From Tubulanus polymorphus (lineage: Eukaryota > Nemertea > Palaeonemertea > Tubulaniformes > Tubulanidae), in contig NC_134029.1 of NCBI RefSeq assembly GCF_964204645.1, positions 21,470,450 through 21,534,449 of the forward strand: a DNA stretch of 64,000 nucleotides. Direction: 5' to 3'. This document shows, in pieces, positions 1-45,700 of this stretch. The position numbers and the translations under genes are program-made. A model generated the notes under the pieces. It was not told where the DNA came from and made no database searches. It worked only from the letters and a program-made list of their open reading frames with translations. Every line of letters begins with the position of its first letter. Within the stretch, counting starts at the first letter, position 1.

Positions 1-85
1 TCGAGTGTTTAGACAAGATATTCCATGAGAAAATGCACAAAAATCTGGAGATGTTATCCAAACCATGTCCATGAATAATTAGGAT

Positions 86-188
86 CATGGACGTATAAAC
101 TAGATGCAAATAAAGTGCGAGCGGCTGTTATCAGCGGGGCCTTTGATCTGATAGCTGGTGCGCTGTCCTTCTAGTTTATACATCCATG
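86..188. repeat. 103-nt hairpin in the last RPL9 intron
   Basis: Two 19-base arms, 86-104 and 170-188, are reverse complements with one mismatch and enclose a GC-rich 65-base core. It is either a very short foldback element or a structured intronic RNA. I saw no convincing C/D or H/ACA boxes. Nothing else was recognised in 1-370. Confidence 0.6.
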
Positions 189-370
189 TTAGGATATGGC
201 TAATGCTTGTCACTATGTATTGCCATTGAAAAGTATTAGACAATCACTTCCTTGAATTTTTAGCCCATTACCAATATTTAAGGAGTAAAATGTAATTTCT
301 TCAATCAAAACGAGTTTTCAACGAGTAATATGAACCCTGAATAGAAGTATAAAATAATATCTATCTCTAC

Positions 371-1613
371 CTGAATGGGACACATCCTCGATGTCATTTC
401 CTTCTAAGATAATTTCATCTTTAACACCCGATAGTCTGCACAGGACACCCTTAGCCATCGACACGCGTCTGTTGAATCGTTCGCCCAAAAAGTTACGGAT
501 TTCGACCATGCTTCCATTTTCAGAAATGTTTATGTTGATCGGGAAATGAGCGTACACGGATTTCATTTTGTATTGGAATCCCTGAAAATAAACGAGCGAA
601 TTACGACATGATTACAACGATATACAGTAGACCCTACTCGAGTCAGAACTGATCAAAGATCAACCCGGATATTTGTTGAAATATTTTTTTGCACTGTCTA
701 TGAAATACGTAATATCCAATTTGGATAATGCTCAAGTCAATTTTACAGCCCCAAAAGATGCGACTTGATCAGAGTCTACTGTCATAGTCAACACTCATCA
801 AGACTTATGGTTACATTATACAGCCAAGGCATCACATTCATTATTCTATATCTTCGAGTGCAGAAATATATTTGCAACTTAATCAACTAAGTAGAAGTCG
901 TCATTTGGATAAGTCGTCAACATAGATCGTCTCAAGTACAATGACCAGGTGAGCTTCACTTTTTAAGACTGGCCAGGACCTAAATGAGCTTTTTCTTTAT
1001 CTTTCTGAAGGTCTCCACAGAGGACCAACATCGCTAGACATTTCAACTAAAAGGTAAAGTAAACAGCCAACTCCACGATGAAGGATGACCACCGAACTAA
1101 ATCTACTGCGAGCTAGGTGTTATATCCAGAGATATATGGACCATTAAATTTTGACGTACCTTTGTAACACCCTTGAACATATTCTGGATATGTGAACAGA
1201 CAGTTCGGACAGCAGCCAATTCTTTGCGCGTTCCGAACCATTTCTCAACGAGAATTATGTTTCCCTTCTTGCTCATTTCAATGTAAGCATGTTTGAAGTC
1301 ACGTCTAAGGACGCCACGTGGGCCTTTCACTGTCACCCGTCGGGCTTTGATGGTGACTTCAACTGAAATTCAGAATTGACGCAAATCATCAGAAACGATC
1401 AACATAACTTTTAGTCACGACACATTTCAGGTGTTCTAAATTAAGTGAAACCTCACAGAATGCTCAGCCAAGGGCCAGGACTCCCAAGAATCCAGGGTAC
1501 ACGAAGAATTCCTGGCTTAAAAAGTTTATCAGGTGGGCACTGACAGATGAGTTGATTTAGTACTTACTTCCCTTAGGGATTTTCACGGTCTCATTCAATC
1601 TAATGGTCTTCAT
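371..1613 (-). CDS. RPL9: 60S ribosomal protein L9 (uL6), 3'-truncated by window edge
   Basis: Component of the large cytosolic ribosomal subunit. Three coding exons read on the minus strand: 1613-1568 (ATG at 1613-1611, just after acceptor 1616-1617), 1362-1160 and 581-371, all with GT-AG borders and joining in frame. The 153 complete codons start [15 protein letters not shown] and contain the L6-type blocks [19 protein letters not shown] and [32 protein letters not shown], collinear with animal RPL9 (about 190 aa). The last exon, about 38 residues, must lie left of base 1, because the donor at 370-369 is intact and no fitting exon is seen in 1-370. Neighbour YIPF5 is divergent. Identification is by family recognition and is very secure. 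Confidence 0.96.
582..1159 (-). other. RPL9 intron without recognisable features
   Basis: Intron between the second and third RPL9 coding exons seen here. Introns of ribosomal protein genes often host C/D snoRNAs. The only C/D-like pair of boxes I found (757-810, minus) is too closely spaced, so no snoRNA is called. Confidence 0.5.
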
Positions 1614-1984
1614 TTCTACAAACATAAAAAATATAATTCAAGAAAAAGCAAGGCCAAAACTTTGAGATGATCAAATATCAATTCTTCAGGATTAATTCGT
1701 AAGAACAAATTAAATTCTACAACGACAATGTTCATTCCAACTAGGAATGGCGTTGAATTACGAAAGAAAATGTTCAAATTACTCCGAAATCAAGGATTGA
1801 AGCCCCTTATTGAAACATATATCCAATTTCTAAACGTATCAAATGAATGACACGGTATTTCTCGGGGTAAAGGACCAGTTAGGTGTAGGCCATGTTTTCC
1901 GTACGAATTTTAGAGCCGGATTTTTGACAATGTAGACACAAAATCCATGAAATACGAACGATAACACTCGTGACTTATTCTTAC

Positions 1985-2030
1985 GATTAGAACAATAAAT
2001 ATTCAAAGCGCCACAACGAGAGATGGGCCG
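1985..2030 (-). other. Possible non-coding first exon of RPL9
   Basis: The first coding exon of RPL9 begins only two bases before its ATG with a good acceptor, so a 5' UTR exon must lie upstream. On the minus strand a strong donor (GTAAGA, at 1984-1979) follows a pyrimidine-containing stretch near 2030-1985. Short untranslated first exons with a 5' TOP tract are usual for ribosomal protein genes. The 5' end is a guess and no transcript evidence is available. Confidence 0.3.
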
Positions 2031-2425
2031 TAAAAATACCGATAAATGTGGTGATATCAGAATAAATTCTATTTACCGAAAACTTATGGCCGCCGGAAGA
2101 GGAAGTAAACTGAATACGCGCAGGCGCACTCGGGTCAAAACACACGTTGACAGTTGTGAGAAATTTCGACAAAAAGTTGTTTTATTTCGTACCAGGTCCG
2201 TAGAATATTTTAGTGATTAATTCTGTGAATAAATTAAAGTATCCTCATCTTCTTAAGCGAGTTTTTGTGATCGATACAGACTGAAACTCCATTGTATTTG
2301 TACATTGATTAATTTTAGCTTAGTCTGTGTATTCATCTCCTGTTTTTTACTGAGTGACAGGGGGCTGTGTCAGATAGCGCTATAGGAGAAATCCCACTGC
2401 ATGTTAGGATCGGGGTTCAAGCTAA

Positions 2426-2832
2426 AGGCGCTTTTACGAAACTGAATCTTTGTAAATCGATTTAAGTTTCACGTTTACAGCACGCGGTTTAGTGAATCGG
2501 ATTTGGTAAATCAACTCGTTTATGGACGCGGTTTAGTAAACTGATTTATTAAATCGACTAACTTGCTCGGCGAGCAAGTTAGTGGCGATTTAGTCAGTGA
2601 AATCCAACATGGCGTCCTCTTCGACCGCGGGCTTAAGATATCTATCGCAGACCATCATCTATCAATAATTCGGTCACCGTTGACGCCCATTTTCTTTTGA
2701 ATCGCGACCTTTAAATTGATAAATTGATTCGACTCATTTACGAAAAACGATTCGATTTACTAAACCTTTTGTTTTCCGACATCGAATCGGATTTAGCTAA
2801 ACCGAATCAGATTCAATTTCGTAAAAGCGCCT
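2426..2832. mobile_element. PIF/Harbinger-like MITE with TAA target duplication
   Basis: A 407-bp non-coding element between RPL9 and YIPF5. Its ends are inverted repeats of about 23 bp with one mismatch (left AGGCGCTTTTACGAAACTGA; right end is the complement). It is flanked on both sides by TAA (2423-2425 and 2833-2835). The three-base TWA duplication is the hallmark of PIF/Harbinger transposition. The interior is rich in variants of the words AAATCGATTTA and GGTTTAGTAAA and holds a 27-nt perfect palindrome at 2557-2583. No transposase reading frame is present, so it is non-autonomous. Confidence 0.75.
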
Positions 2833-3657
2833 TAAGATAATATGTAAATATTTCAATGGGCCAGGCATTAACAACATCGCTGTGATATGTTGTTCTGTTG
2901 GAATCCAACAAAAACATCATTTTTTCCCTTGGACCTAGTAGACTGGAATATTGTGGCTTGCTCGGTGAATTCTTTCCAGTGTCATAACTTGCTGCAATGA
3001 AGTAAACCTTTTTGTATTTCAACTGTTACCTTCACGTTGCTGACCTATGCTTGCCTCAATGGACTATGAATTGGGAATATCTCCAGACTGCTACCATATG
3101 TGCTACTGGCGTAATCTTCAAACTAATATAGACAGCCAGTATATGGTAGAAGAAGGCTAAGTCTGAATATTATGATGAATGGGTTCCCTAATTAGTCTGA
3201 ATACCGGACGATGTATGGGTTTCCTATAATAATGTTTCTCAGGGACAACGGCTAGATACAGTATTAAACTGCAGTTCCCCTTGCTTGTTTGGGAGGGATA
3301 ATGGCTATAGATACTATTATAGATTATATTGAACTAGGCCTAAAAAAGTATCAGGCATCATGAGTTATAGCCTAAGATGACTAAATAAATGGAAATAAAT
3401 GAAATTCTAACATCTGACATGATGGAATAATTGATTGTTCTCACATTAACCAATAGCCTTTAGATACTGACTGGAATTGAGACAAACTAAAATGTTTAAT
3501 CCGTGCAATGAAAAGTAGCGTTGTAGATCTCTATCTCAACGACGAACCAACAGCCAGACAGCAACGACTTCGAAGAAATTAACCATAGTCTTCATTCCAC
3601 AAGCGTTCGATAAGTGATGATTTTATTGTTGTTAATTTTTAGATTTGAGTTGAAAGA
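2833..3657 (+). promoter_or_regulatory. YIPF5 upstream region and 5' UTR
   Basis: No coding potential seen. A good 3' splice site (TTAATTTTTAG, ending 3642) precedes the YIPF5 ATG by 15 bases, so the leader is probably spliced from an upstream untranslated exon that I cannot place. RPL9 and YIPF5 are head to head and may share promoter sequence in the 2.0-3.6 kb interval. Confidence 0.35.
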
Positions 3658-37883
<34,226 letters not shown>

Positions 37884-38064
37884 GCCGAGATCTAAGAATG
37901 TTTGCATTGCGAATGTCTGGTCATCTACATGGGTTAAGGTAGCAATTTGATGTTGAAGATTTCTAACAACATCAGACCTTCGTGACGAATTTTTTTGATT
38001 TATATCCGATTGGAAGTCGAAACATTCTAACTATTAACAGAAATCGTTTTTCTTTTCATTCCAG

Positions 38065-38227
38065 AGGTATACTTGGTATTGTCATGACGTCGTTCACTGT
38101 ATTCTGGTGTAGTTTATCGGCATCTAAATTGTTCGTGACTGCATTAGCGATGGATCACCAACAGCCCCTCGTCGCTTACCCATGCGCGCTTGTCTACGGA
38201 ATTGTTGCGCTGTTAACAGTTTTCTAA
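38065..38227 (+). CDS. YIPF5: YIPF5 terminal exon, second copy
   Basis: Same 163-bp exon as 36336-36498, with an intact polypyrimidine tract and CAG acceptor, the same phase and stop codon, and its own AATAAA at 38656-38661. It differs from copy 1 by a single base, changing F to V in [10 protein letters not shown]. It can splice to exon 5 to give a full-length protein. It is either an alternative last exon or silent because copy 1 is reached first. Confidence 0.7.
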
Positions 38228-39084
38228 AATCATTCTCTCAAATTAACTAAACTATATTCCTAGATGCGAAGTGTTGTACTGCATGTTAAAAGGAAATACC
38301 GAATTGTCATAGCGTTTTAAATGAAGATACAAATCCTTTTGGCGGAATGGGGTTAACTCCGAGCGCGCACTAAACTGTATTATTAGTTTTAATTCTGAAT
38401 ATTGAAACTCCCAGGCAATTTCATAGTCGATTATGTAAGCTATTTCTGTTATATGAATGGATCAATTAGTTCTATGTTGATAATTCCGCTTCATTGTATT
38501 CGCCGATAACATTTGAAACGTTGTGTGCAATAGAAATAAGACACTAAGTCAATCGTAATGAGTAATAGTGTCAGCTCTACTGTTGTGATCTTTCACATGC
38601 CTTCCTTTATCAACTGTACAGTACAGATATATCATTATTTGTACAAAAAATGGATAATAAACTTGTAATTTTTACAAATACGTGTGTATTGTTATCTTAT
38701 TTTGTTGTTTAGTTGCGATTGTTGTTGGATACAGCCTAGATTTTTGAAACCAGAAATTGTTGAGGTGAACCAAGCTAAATAGATTTTAATGAAATTAGGC
38801 GCTATAATGCGATTATTGTTCTAATTTTAATTGAGTTTGATGTCATTGAGTAAAAATTATGTGGCAATATTGTAGTTCTGCCCGCAATCAGTAGTGTCAC
38901 ATTGACCGTCAAGTGCTGCCCCTATACAGATCACTAGCGGTGAACACATGAACTAATCTAATTAAACGTTATTCCTACTGTGGCATGTGAGCAATAAGTT
39001 AGTTCCAATATTCACCGTCAACGATGTGTATAGGGGCAGCACTTGAAGGTTATGATAATAAATAAATAAATCACATTTTATGTC

Positions 39085-39468
39085 TTGTAATTTGCTTACC
39101 GAACCCCGTGAAAACCACTTAGATATAAATACCTTTCGGAACTTAGATGTATTAAAAAAATCCAACTTTAAATATGGCTAAATTAATCAAAATAGGTCTA
39201 GATGTATATAAATCCCGCCGGTAGTGTATGTATTGTAAATATATGTATTGTAAATAGTAAATAGTATATTTTGTACATAAGTGTGAGACCAGTTAATTAA
39301 GTTTTGTAGCTTTTATTACTGTTTATGTAATTATTGTAAATACTGTTTTCCTCCATATACCATGGAAATGGTTGGAGTGTAAATAAATATTCGTAAATAT
39401 TCGTAAATTCGTAAAATATTCGTAAATATTCGTATTCGATAATAAATAAATAAATCACATTTTATGTC
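39085..39468. mobile_element. Insertion flanked by 31-bp direct repeats
   Basis: Present only in unit 2. The 31-bp sequence ending ATCACATTTTATGTC occurs on both sides (39054-39084 and 39438-39468). The insert ends in repeats of TTCGTAAATA and a TAAATAAATAAAT-like tail, which suggests a 5'-truncated non-LTR retroposon using target-primed insertion. No reading frame survives. Confidence 0.55.
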
Positions 39469-39993
39469 ATGTGTAAAATAAATAGAAATCCACAGTTGAC
39501 AGTGTTCAATTGCTACAACTACCTTATTTTGTACTATCCTCAGAAGCCTCCCACATTCCCAAGTTTTACAAAAAAAGCTCCTGACTTATTTTTTTGTTTC
39601 ACAGACACCGAAAACTCTAATTTATCAAGTTGATGATGAGAGTATACAGTTGAAATGACTTGAGTCAGTATCTAGGCTAGCTTGTAAGGCTAGTATTACT
39701 AGACTAGGCTTAGACTAGTTACAAAGCCCTTATATGCGAACATCGGTAACTAAAAGAAATGCTTTTCATGTATGTTTTTTATTACCAACAATTACAACAA
39801 TTCAGTTACACATTTATTTCGAATAATATATAATTTGCCAGTAACAATATTAATCAGTCAATTAATCGTATTTTTATACAAAAGATTTCTAGAAGGCAGT
39901 GTTGCCACGTTATCATCAGTTGAAAGGGTAAATAGTACCAATGTGTACTATCTCTGAAGAACTATAAGATTTATATTTTCCTACAAGAAAAAT

Positions 39994-41720
39994 ACCGAGA
40001 TCTGAGAATGTTTGCATTGCGAATGTCTGGTCATCTACATGGGTTAAGGTAGCAATTTGATGTTGAAGATTTCTAACAACGTCAGACCCTCGTGACGAAT
40101 TTTTTTGATTTATATCCGATTGGAAGTCGAAACATTCTAACTATTAACAGAAATTGTTTTTCTTTTCATTCCAGAGGTATACTTGGTATTGTCATGACGT
40201 CGTTGACTGTATTCTGGTGTAGTTTATCGGCATCTAAATTGTTCGTGACTGCATTAGCGATGGATCACCAACAGCCCCTCGTCGCCTACCCATGCGCGCT
40301 TGTCTACGGAATTTTTGCGCTGTTAACAGTTTTCTAAAATCATTCTCTCAAAATTAACTAAACTATATTCCTAGATGCGAAGTGTTGTACTGCATGTTAA
40401 AAGGAAATACCGAATTTTGTCATAGCATTTTGAATGAAGATACAGATCCTTTTGGCGGAATGGGGTTAACTCCGAGCGCACACTAAACTGTATTATTAGT
40501 TTTAAGTCTGAATATTGAAACTCTCAGGCAATTTCATAGTCGATTATGTAAGCTATTTCTGTTATATGAATGGATCAATTAGTTCTATGTTGATAATTCC
40601 GCTTCATTGTATTCGACGATAACATTTGAAACGTTGTGTGCAATAGAAATAAGACACTAAGTCAATCGTAATGAGTAATACTGTTAGCTCTACTGTTGTG
40701 ATCTTTCACATGCCTTCCTTTATCAACTGTACAGTACAGATATATCATTATTTGTACAAAAAATGGATAATAAACTTGTTGTAATTTTTACAAATACGTG
40801 TGTATTGTTATCTTATTTTGTTGTTTAGTTGCGATTGTTGTTGGATACAGCCTAGATTTTTGAAACCAGAAATTGTTGAGGTGAACCAAGCTAAATAGAT
40901 TTTAACGAAATTAGGCGCTATAATGCGATTATTGTTCGAATTTTAATTGAGTTTGATGTCATTGAGTAAAAATTATGTGGCAATATTGTAGTTCTGCCTG
41001 CAATCAGTAGTGTCACATTGACCGTCAAGTGCTGCCCCTATACACATCATTAGCGGTGAACACATGAACTAAGCTGATAAAGCGTTATTCCTACTGTGGC
41101 ATGTGAGCAATAAGTTAGTTCCCATATTCACCGTCAACGATGTGTATAGAGGCAGCACTTGACGGTTATGATAATAAATAAATCACATTTTGTCATGTGT
41201 AAAATAAATATAAATCCACAGTTGACAATGTTCAATTGCTACAACTACCTAATTAAGTACTATCCTCAGAAGCCTCCCACATTCCCAAGTTTTACAAAAT
41301 AGCACCTGACTTATTTTTTTGTTTCGCAGACACCCGAAAACTCTAATTCATCAAGTTGATAATGACAGTATACAGATGAAATGACTTCAGTCAGCATCTA
41401 GGCTAGCTTGTAAGGCTAGTATTACTAGACTAGGCTTAGACTAGAAACAAAGCCCTTATATACGAACATTGGTAACTAAAAGAAATGCTTTTCATGTATG
41501 TTTTTTATTACCAACAATTACAACAATTCAGTTACACATTTATTTCGAATAATATATAATTTGCCAGTAACAATATTAATCAATCAATTAATCGTATTTT
41601 TATACAAAAGATTTCTAGAAGGCAGTGTTGACACGTTATCATCAGTTGAAAGGGTAAATAGTACCAATGTGTACTATCTCTGAAGAACTATAAGATTTAT
41701 ATTTTCCTATAAGAAAAATG
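39994..41720 (+). repeat. Tandem duplication unit 3
   Basis: 1,727 bp, collinear with unit 1 and lacking the unit 2 insertion. It ends where single-copy sequence resumes (GCTACAACATATTTC), before the ATRX 3' region. Confidence 0.92.
40175..40337 (+). CDS. YIPF5: YIPF5 terminal exon, third copy
   Basis: Intact acceptor, phase, stop and AATAAA (40769-40774). It differs from copy 1 by two bases: one changes F to L in TSFTVFWC, the other is silent in GCT/GCC. As with copy 2 it could serve as an alternative 3' terminal exon. Confidence 0.7.
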
Positions 41721-42795
41721 CTACAACATATTTCAGTGATATGCTATGATTTGGGGACCAAATTTTTCGGGAGGCAAACGATATTCGCTGTTAGATTAAC
41801 TTCGTAAATTTGAACTCTCCGGTTGGTGAGAAGCAACAACCGTATGACCGGCAGACTACATAAAACATAATCTTATGACACTACTTTAAATAGTACAACG
41901 GACTTTAAACCATTTGCACGAAATTGACCACTGACTATATATGAAAACCGTCTCGACAAAATATCCACAAGAAAACAACATTATAGGCTTATTTATATAC
42001 ACATGACGCATATTCCCACCTCAAATCTTCCAATAGAATACCAGCCGACATATCAACAAAGATCAACAATTCAACGCTGTTAGAGCACCGGCTAAGAATT
42101 TGATAATTTCTGATTGATCCGAGCTGGTATAAAAGATTGTATAGGGACAAATGAGTGATTAGAACGGTAAGAACCCAAGGGTTACATTAAGTAGCGATTC
42201 TTATCATTGTTTACAGAGTCTTCAGCATCTGGAAACCCACTGCATTTATACTATAAACCCATTTTAAAGCAGAAATACTGACCAATTGATGAAATATTTA
42301 CCGCAAACATTGTCATTCGCTATTACGTTATTCTATATAAAATAACAACAAATAAAACTCAGAAGATTAAATGCATATGGTCACAATTCAACACACAACT
42401 TAGACATAAATCGGCACGATTTAAATACGTACAAATAAACATTCTTCATTAACATCATTTCGACACGAATACATCATAAATAACCAGGTTCAGTAATAAC
42501 ACCTACGCCTGTCGTAGCCTTAATTAAAACGATTGGCATCGTAAGTCATCGGTATATTTACACACCGTTTAGTTATTGGCGTGTGGGCCGGATTTTAATA
42601 AAAATAATCCAGACGAATGCCCACCGATAGCCTCGTAGCAGCATTACTCTAACTAGTCTGTAGTCACCTATCTTAGTCTCCACATAGTAGCGATTCCAGG
42701 GGAGCAGGATTAGGGCAGGTTTACTGTAATTTTTGACGATCAAGGTAGACGTGGTAACAACGCACATGATTACCCTGTGCTAATGGAAACTATCG
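41721..42795 (-). other. Region between convergent YIPF5 copies and the ATRX stop
   Basis: Single-copy AT-rich DNA that should contain the ATRX 3' UTR. A weak polyadenylation signal, ATTAAA on the minus strand, is at 42599-42594, about 200 bases past the stop. No other gene seen. Confidence 0.45.
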
Positions 42796-45700
42796 TTATA
42801 ACTCGATGACATCGTGATCGATGCCAGAGGCGGCGTCCCCGTTACCGCGACCGGCATTCTGTAATAGTAACTGTTGTCGTCGTTGCTGCATCTGTATCTG
42901 CTGCAACCGCGCAAGCTCTTGTTCTTGTCGCTCGACCACCTGCAACAAAATGAAAAATTCCATTAGTAGTTCATAAGTTCTGTTGAACTGTTATTTAACT
43001 AATTATTCAAACTTTGGATATTTTCACCACAACTCAAGAAAATTCTCTAGGTCATAAGCGACTTTTTATATACCATGCATATACGCTAATTACATATTCT
43101 GCTTTTCTAGATAAGTTGGGGAACGGGTCAATGCCTGATATAGACCTTACATAGTTAGAGAGTATTGAGTATGGCGGCATATCTGAGGTTAATTTTGAAT
43201 AGTTCCAAGACGAAATATTCTCATCAGATGATCCATTCTCAGAAAAAAACTGGCATCAGGTGTGGGTGGCGTTGGCACCAGTGATCTAGTACTATAATAT
43301 CTATGACGGCTAACTTGTGTCTAAATCGGTTTATAACCTTAAGATATTCTCAATCCCGGTAAATCAAGATTAAGGCGATATTTGCAGAATATTCATAGAA
43401 TACGTCTGCTATCGTGTAACTCACCTGACGTCTGTGTAATTCCTGTTGAGCGAGAACCTGTTGAGTTTGATTCGACATCTGCATTCTGTATATCGCGCTG
43501 ACGCGTTGACTTAATTCGTGCGGGGTCAAATTCGGATTCTGAAGATACAATATCGAACGAAATACATACATGCCACGAATACTGAACTGAATAGCAACCG
43601 ATTAAGAAACATGAACGACGACCACTAACCTGTGATAGTAGTAACTGTACTAGCTGTGCCTGTACCGCAGAACTGAATTGAGGATTCATCAATCCTTGCA
43701 TTACCGACGCCGTATTCGCTGTGTTCATCGCCTGCATCTGTTGTATCATATCTACCGAAAAATAAAAAGAGAAACATTTTCAACCGAAATCGATCAGGAA
43801 TCTACCATTTATATCGACCAGAAAAGAATATTGAGTCTTTCTCATGAAAATAAATCAATCAGCACCAACTTGAGTGTGCTCAAGCCTAGTTGACCAGAAC
43901 AGAATAACTTCTAAGAGAGTGTAAGAGTATACTCTACTTGGATGGGAATGAGGAATTTGAGAAGTCAGTATTGATCAATGTGTTTGTATTAGTTGATATT
44001 GATACCCAGGTTGGCTAAAATCCATCTCCACTAACTAGGACTGCCCCGAATTTCACGACCCGGTAATCAATATCTAACTTACGTTGGAATCCACCGTAAT
44101 TAGGAAACGCAGCTTGTTGTTGAAGTCCTTTTTTCTCGGCTTCGTATTCCTCCCACGCCGCTTTACGTTCGTCTTCGTTCAACTCTTCGTCGACTTTGTT
44201 CTCGAGTAGCGAATCGTGTTCGTGGTAGTTCACGATCCAATCCATCTGTTCGTGCAGAAGATCGGCCAAAAAACGATCCTAAAACGAGTAGGTTTGAACA
44301 ATCCATTTTTCAAGATCAGTATCGCTAAAAATAATTGACAAGAAAGAAGTTCCTAGTGCTGGCTTGATAAATGACCCTACACTCTGCTTTTTAGACCTAT
44401 ACGAAATTTTTCAAGCGAAACGACATAATCTATTGAAGAGAGATGTATGAAGAAATGCTGTTGTATTGTAAGCCAGAAAGTAACTTGAACGTGCACCGTA
44501 GAAATTCCAAAATCTATTGAGTACTGTATGTAAAGAACAACATTGCGCAACAAAAATGAGTATATCATAATTCTATTTAAAAAGCTTGGTACCTAAGTTC
44601 CAGCAATTGAAAGCTATTGCGTTTTCTAGTAAGTTATCATCATGATAGAAATATGGCCATAGAAACTCCAGATTTGAAGTCTAATACAGTGGAACTCATT
44701 CAATTCCGATGACTAGTTACTGCCCAGATTTCTCTGAATCAAGTAAAATCCGAATTATGAATTTCACCCGAATCAAGTCAAAATTCAGAATCAAGCAAAT
44801 TCTACTGTAGTTGATAAGCAACAGAAATGAGCCAAGACTGGCTTCAATGGAACACTTTGATGAGAGTTCAACCAGCACAAGAGACCAAAACCTTATCGTA
44901 AAATTAAAGCTAGTAAATACCTTTGGTAATATAGGAGTAGGTTTATCAGTTTTCTCCGGGTCGTCTAATCGATCTGGCTTGAATGTATACAACTCTTGTA
45001 AATCGCTAGCGTTAAAATGACGTTGAATCTGATGTTCATCGATGACTCGCTGCGATAACGACTGTTTAGACACTTGTCGTTCATAGATTTTCTCTTCCAT
45101 CGTTCCCTGAAAATAAATATTTCATACTTAGAAGTTTTACAAAAATTGCGTAATTTAACCCTTTCCCTCCATTCCGCTGATTCACTGCCAACGAGATTTT
45201 CAAATGAGAACTGAGCCTATTTCAACCTCAAACAGAAACCTATCAACGTTAGAACTTCTTGGAAAATTTGAAGAGGAAATTCTGAGCTGAATGATATTTT
45301 GTTGGAAGTGCTCTAACTTCAAATTTTAGTCAATTCAGGGTGAAAAAAAAACTATAATTTTTGCCAAATACATCAAACAATTAAGAAAATAGGTACTAGA
45401 CGGCACATATCAGTGGCAAAATACCAAAAGCAACTGCATCGCAACTATTCTTCACAAATTGAAATAATTTAAAGTTTTATTTTAGAGAAACTAGGGGCCC
45501 AGGAACTTGACACCCACTTGGGAAATGGTACGAAATGCTCGAAAATCTGACAAATTACCCTAAAACAAGGCTGCCAACCCATGAAAAGCCCTCTCAGAAA
45601 AAAGTTGATTTTTTCAGGATCTTTTTATTGAAACATGAAATGAAATGTTCAATTGAATCATTAAACAATGTTAAGACCCTAAGTAACTTCTTTCACAATA

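Larger units (their letters stand above)
37884..39993 (+). repeat. Tandem duplication unit 2, with 384-bp insertion
   Basis: 2,110 bp, collinear with unit 1 except for an insertion at 39085-39468. It shares several single-base states with unit 3 and not with unit 1 (e.g. GGTTAAGG, CCGATTGGAAG, AAAAATTATGTGGC), so units 2 and 3 are the closer pair. Confidence 0.92.

Noticed and set aside
757-810. C/D-box-like motifs in an RPL9 intron (minus strand)
   Set aside because: The C box is imperfect and the boxes are only about 30 nt apart, too short for a normal C/D snoRNA.
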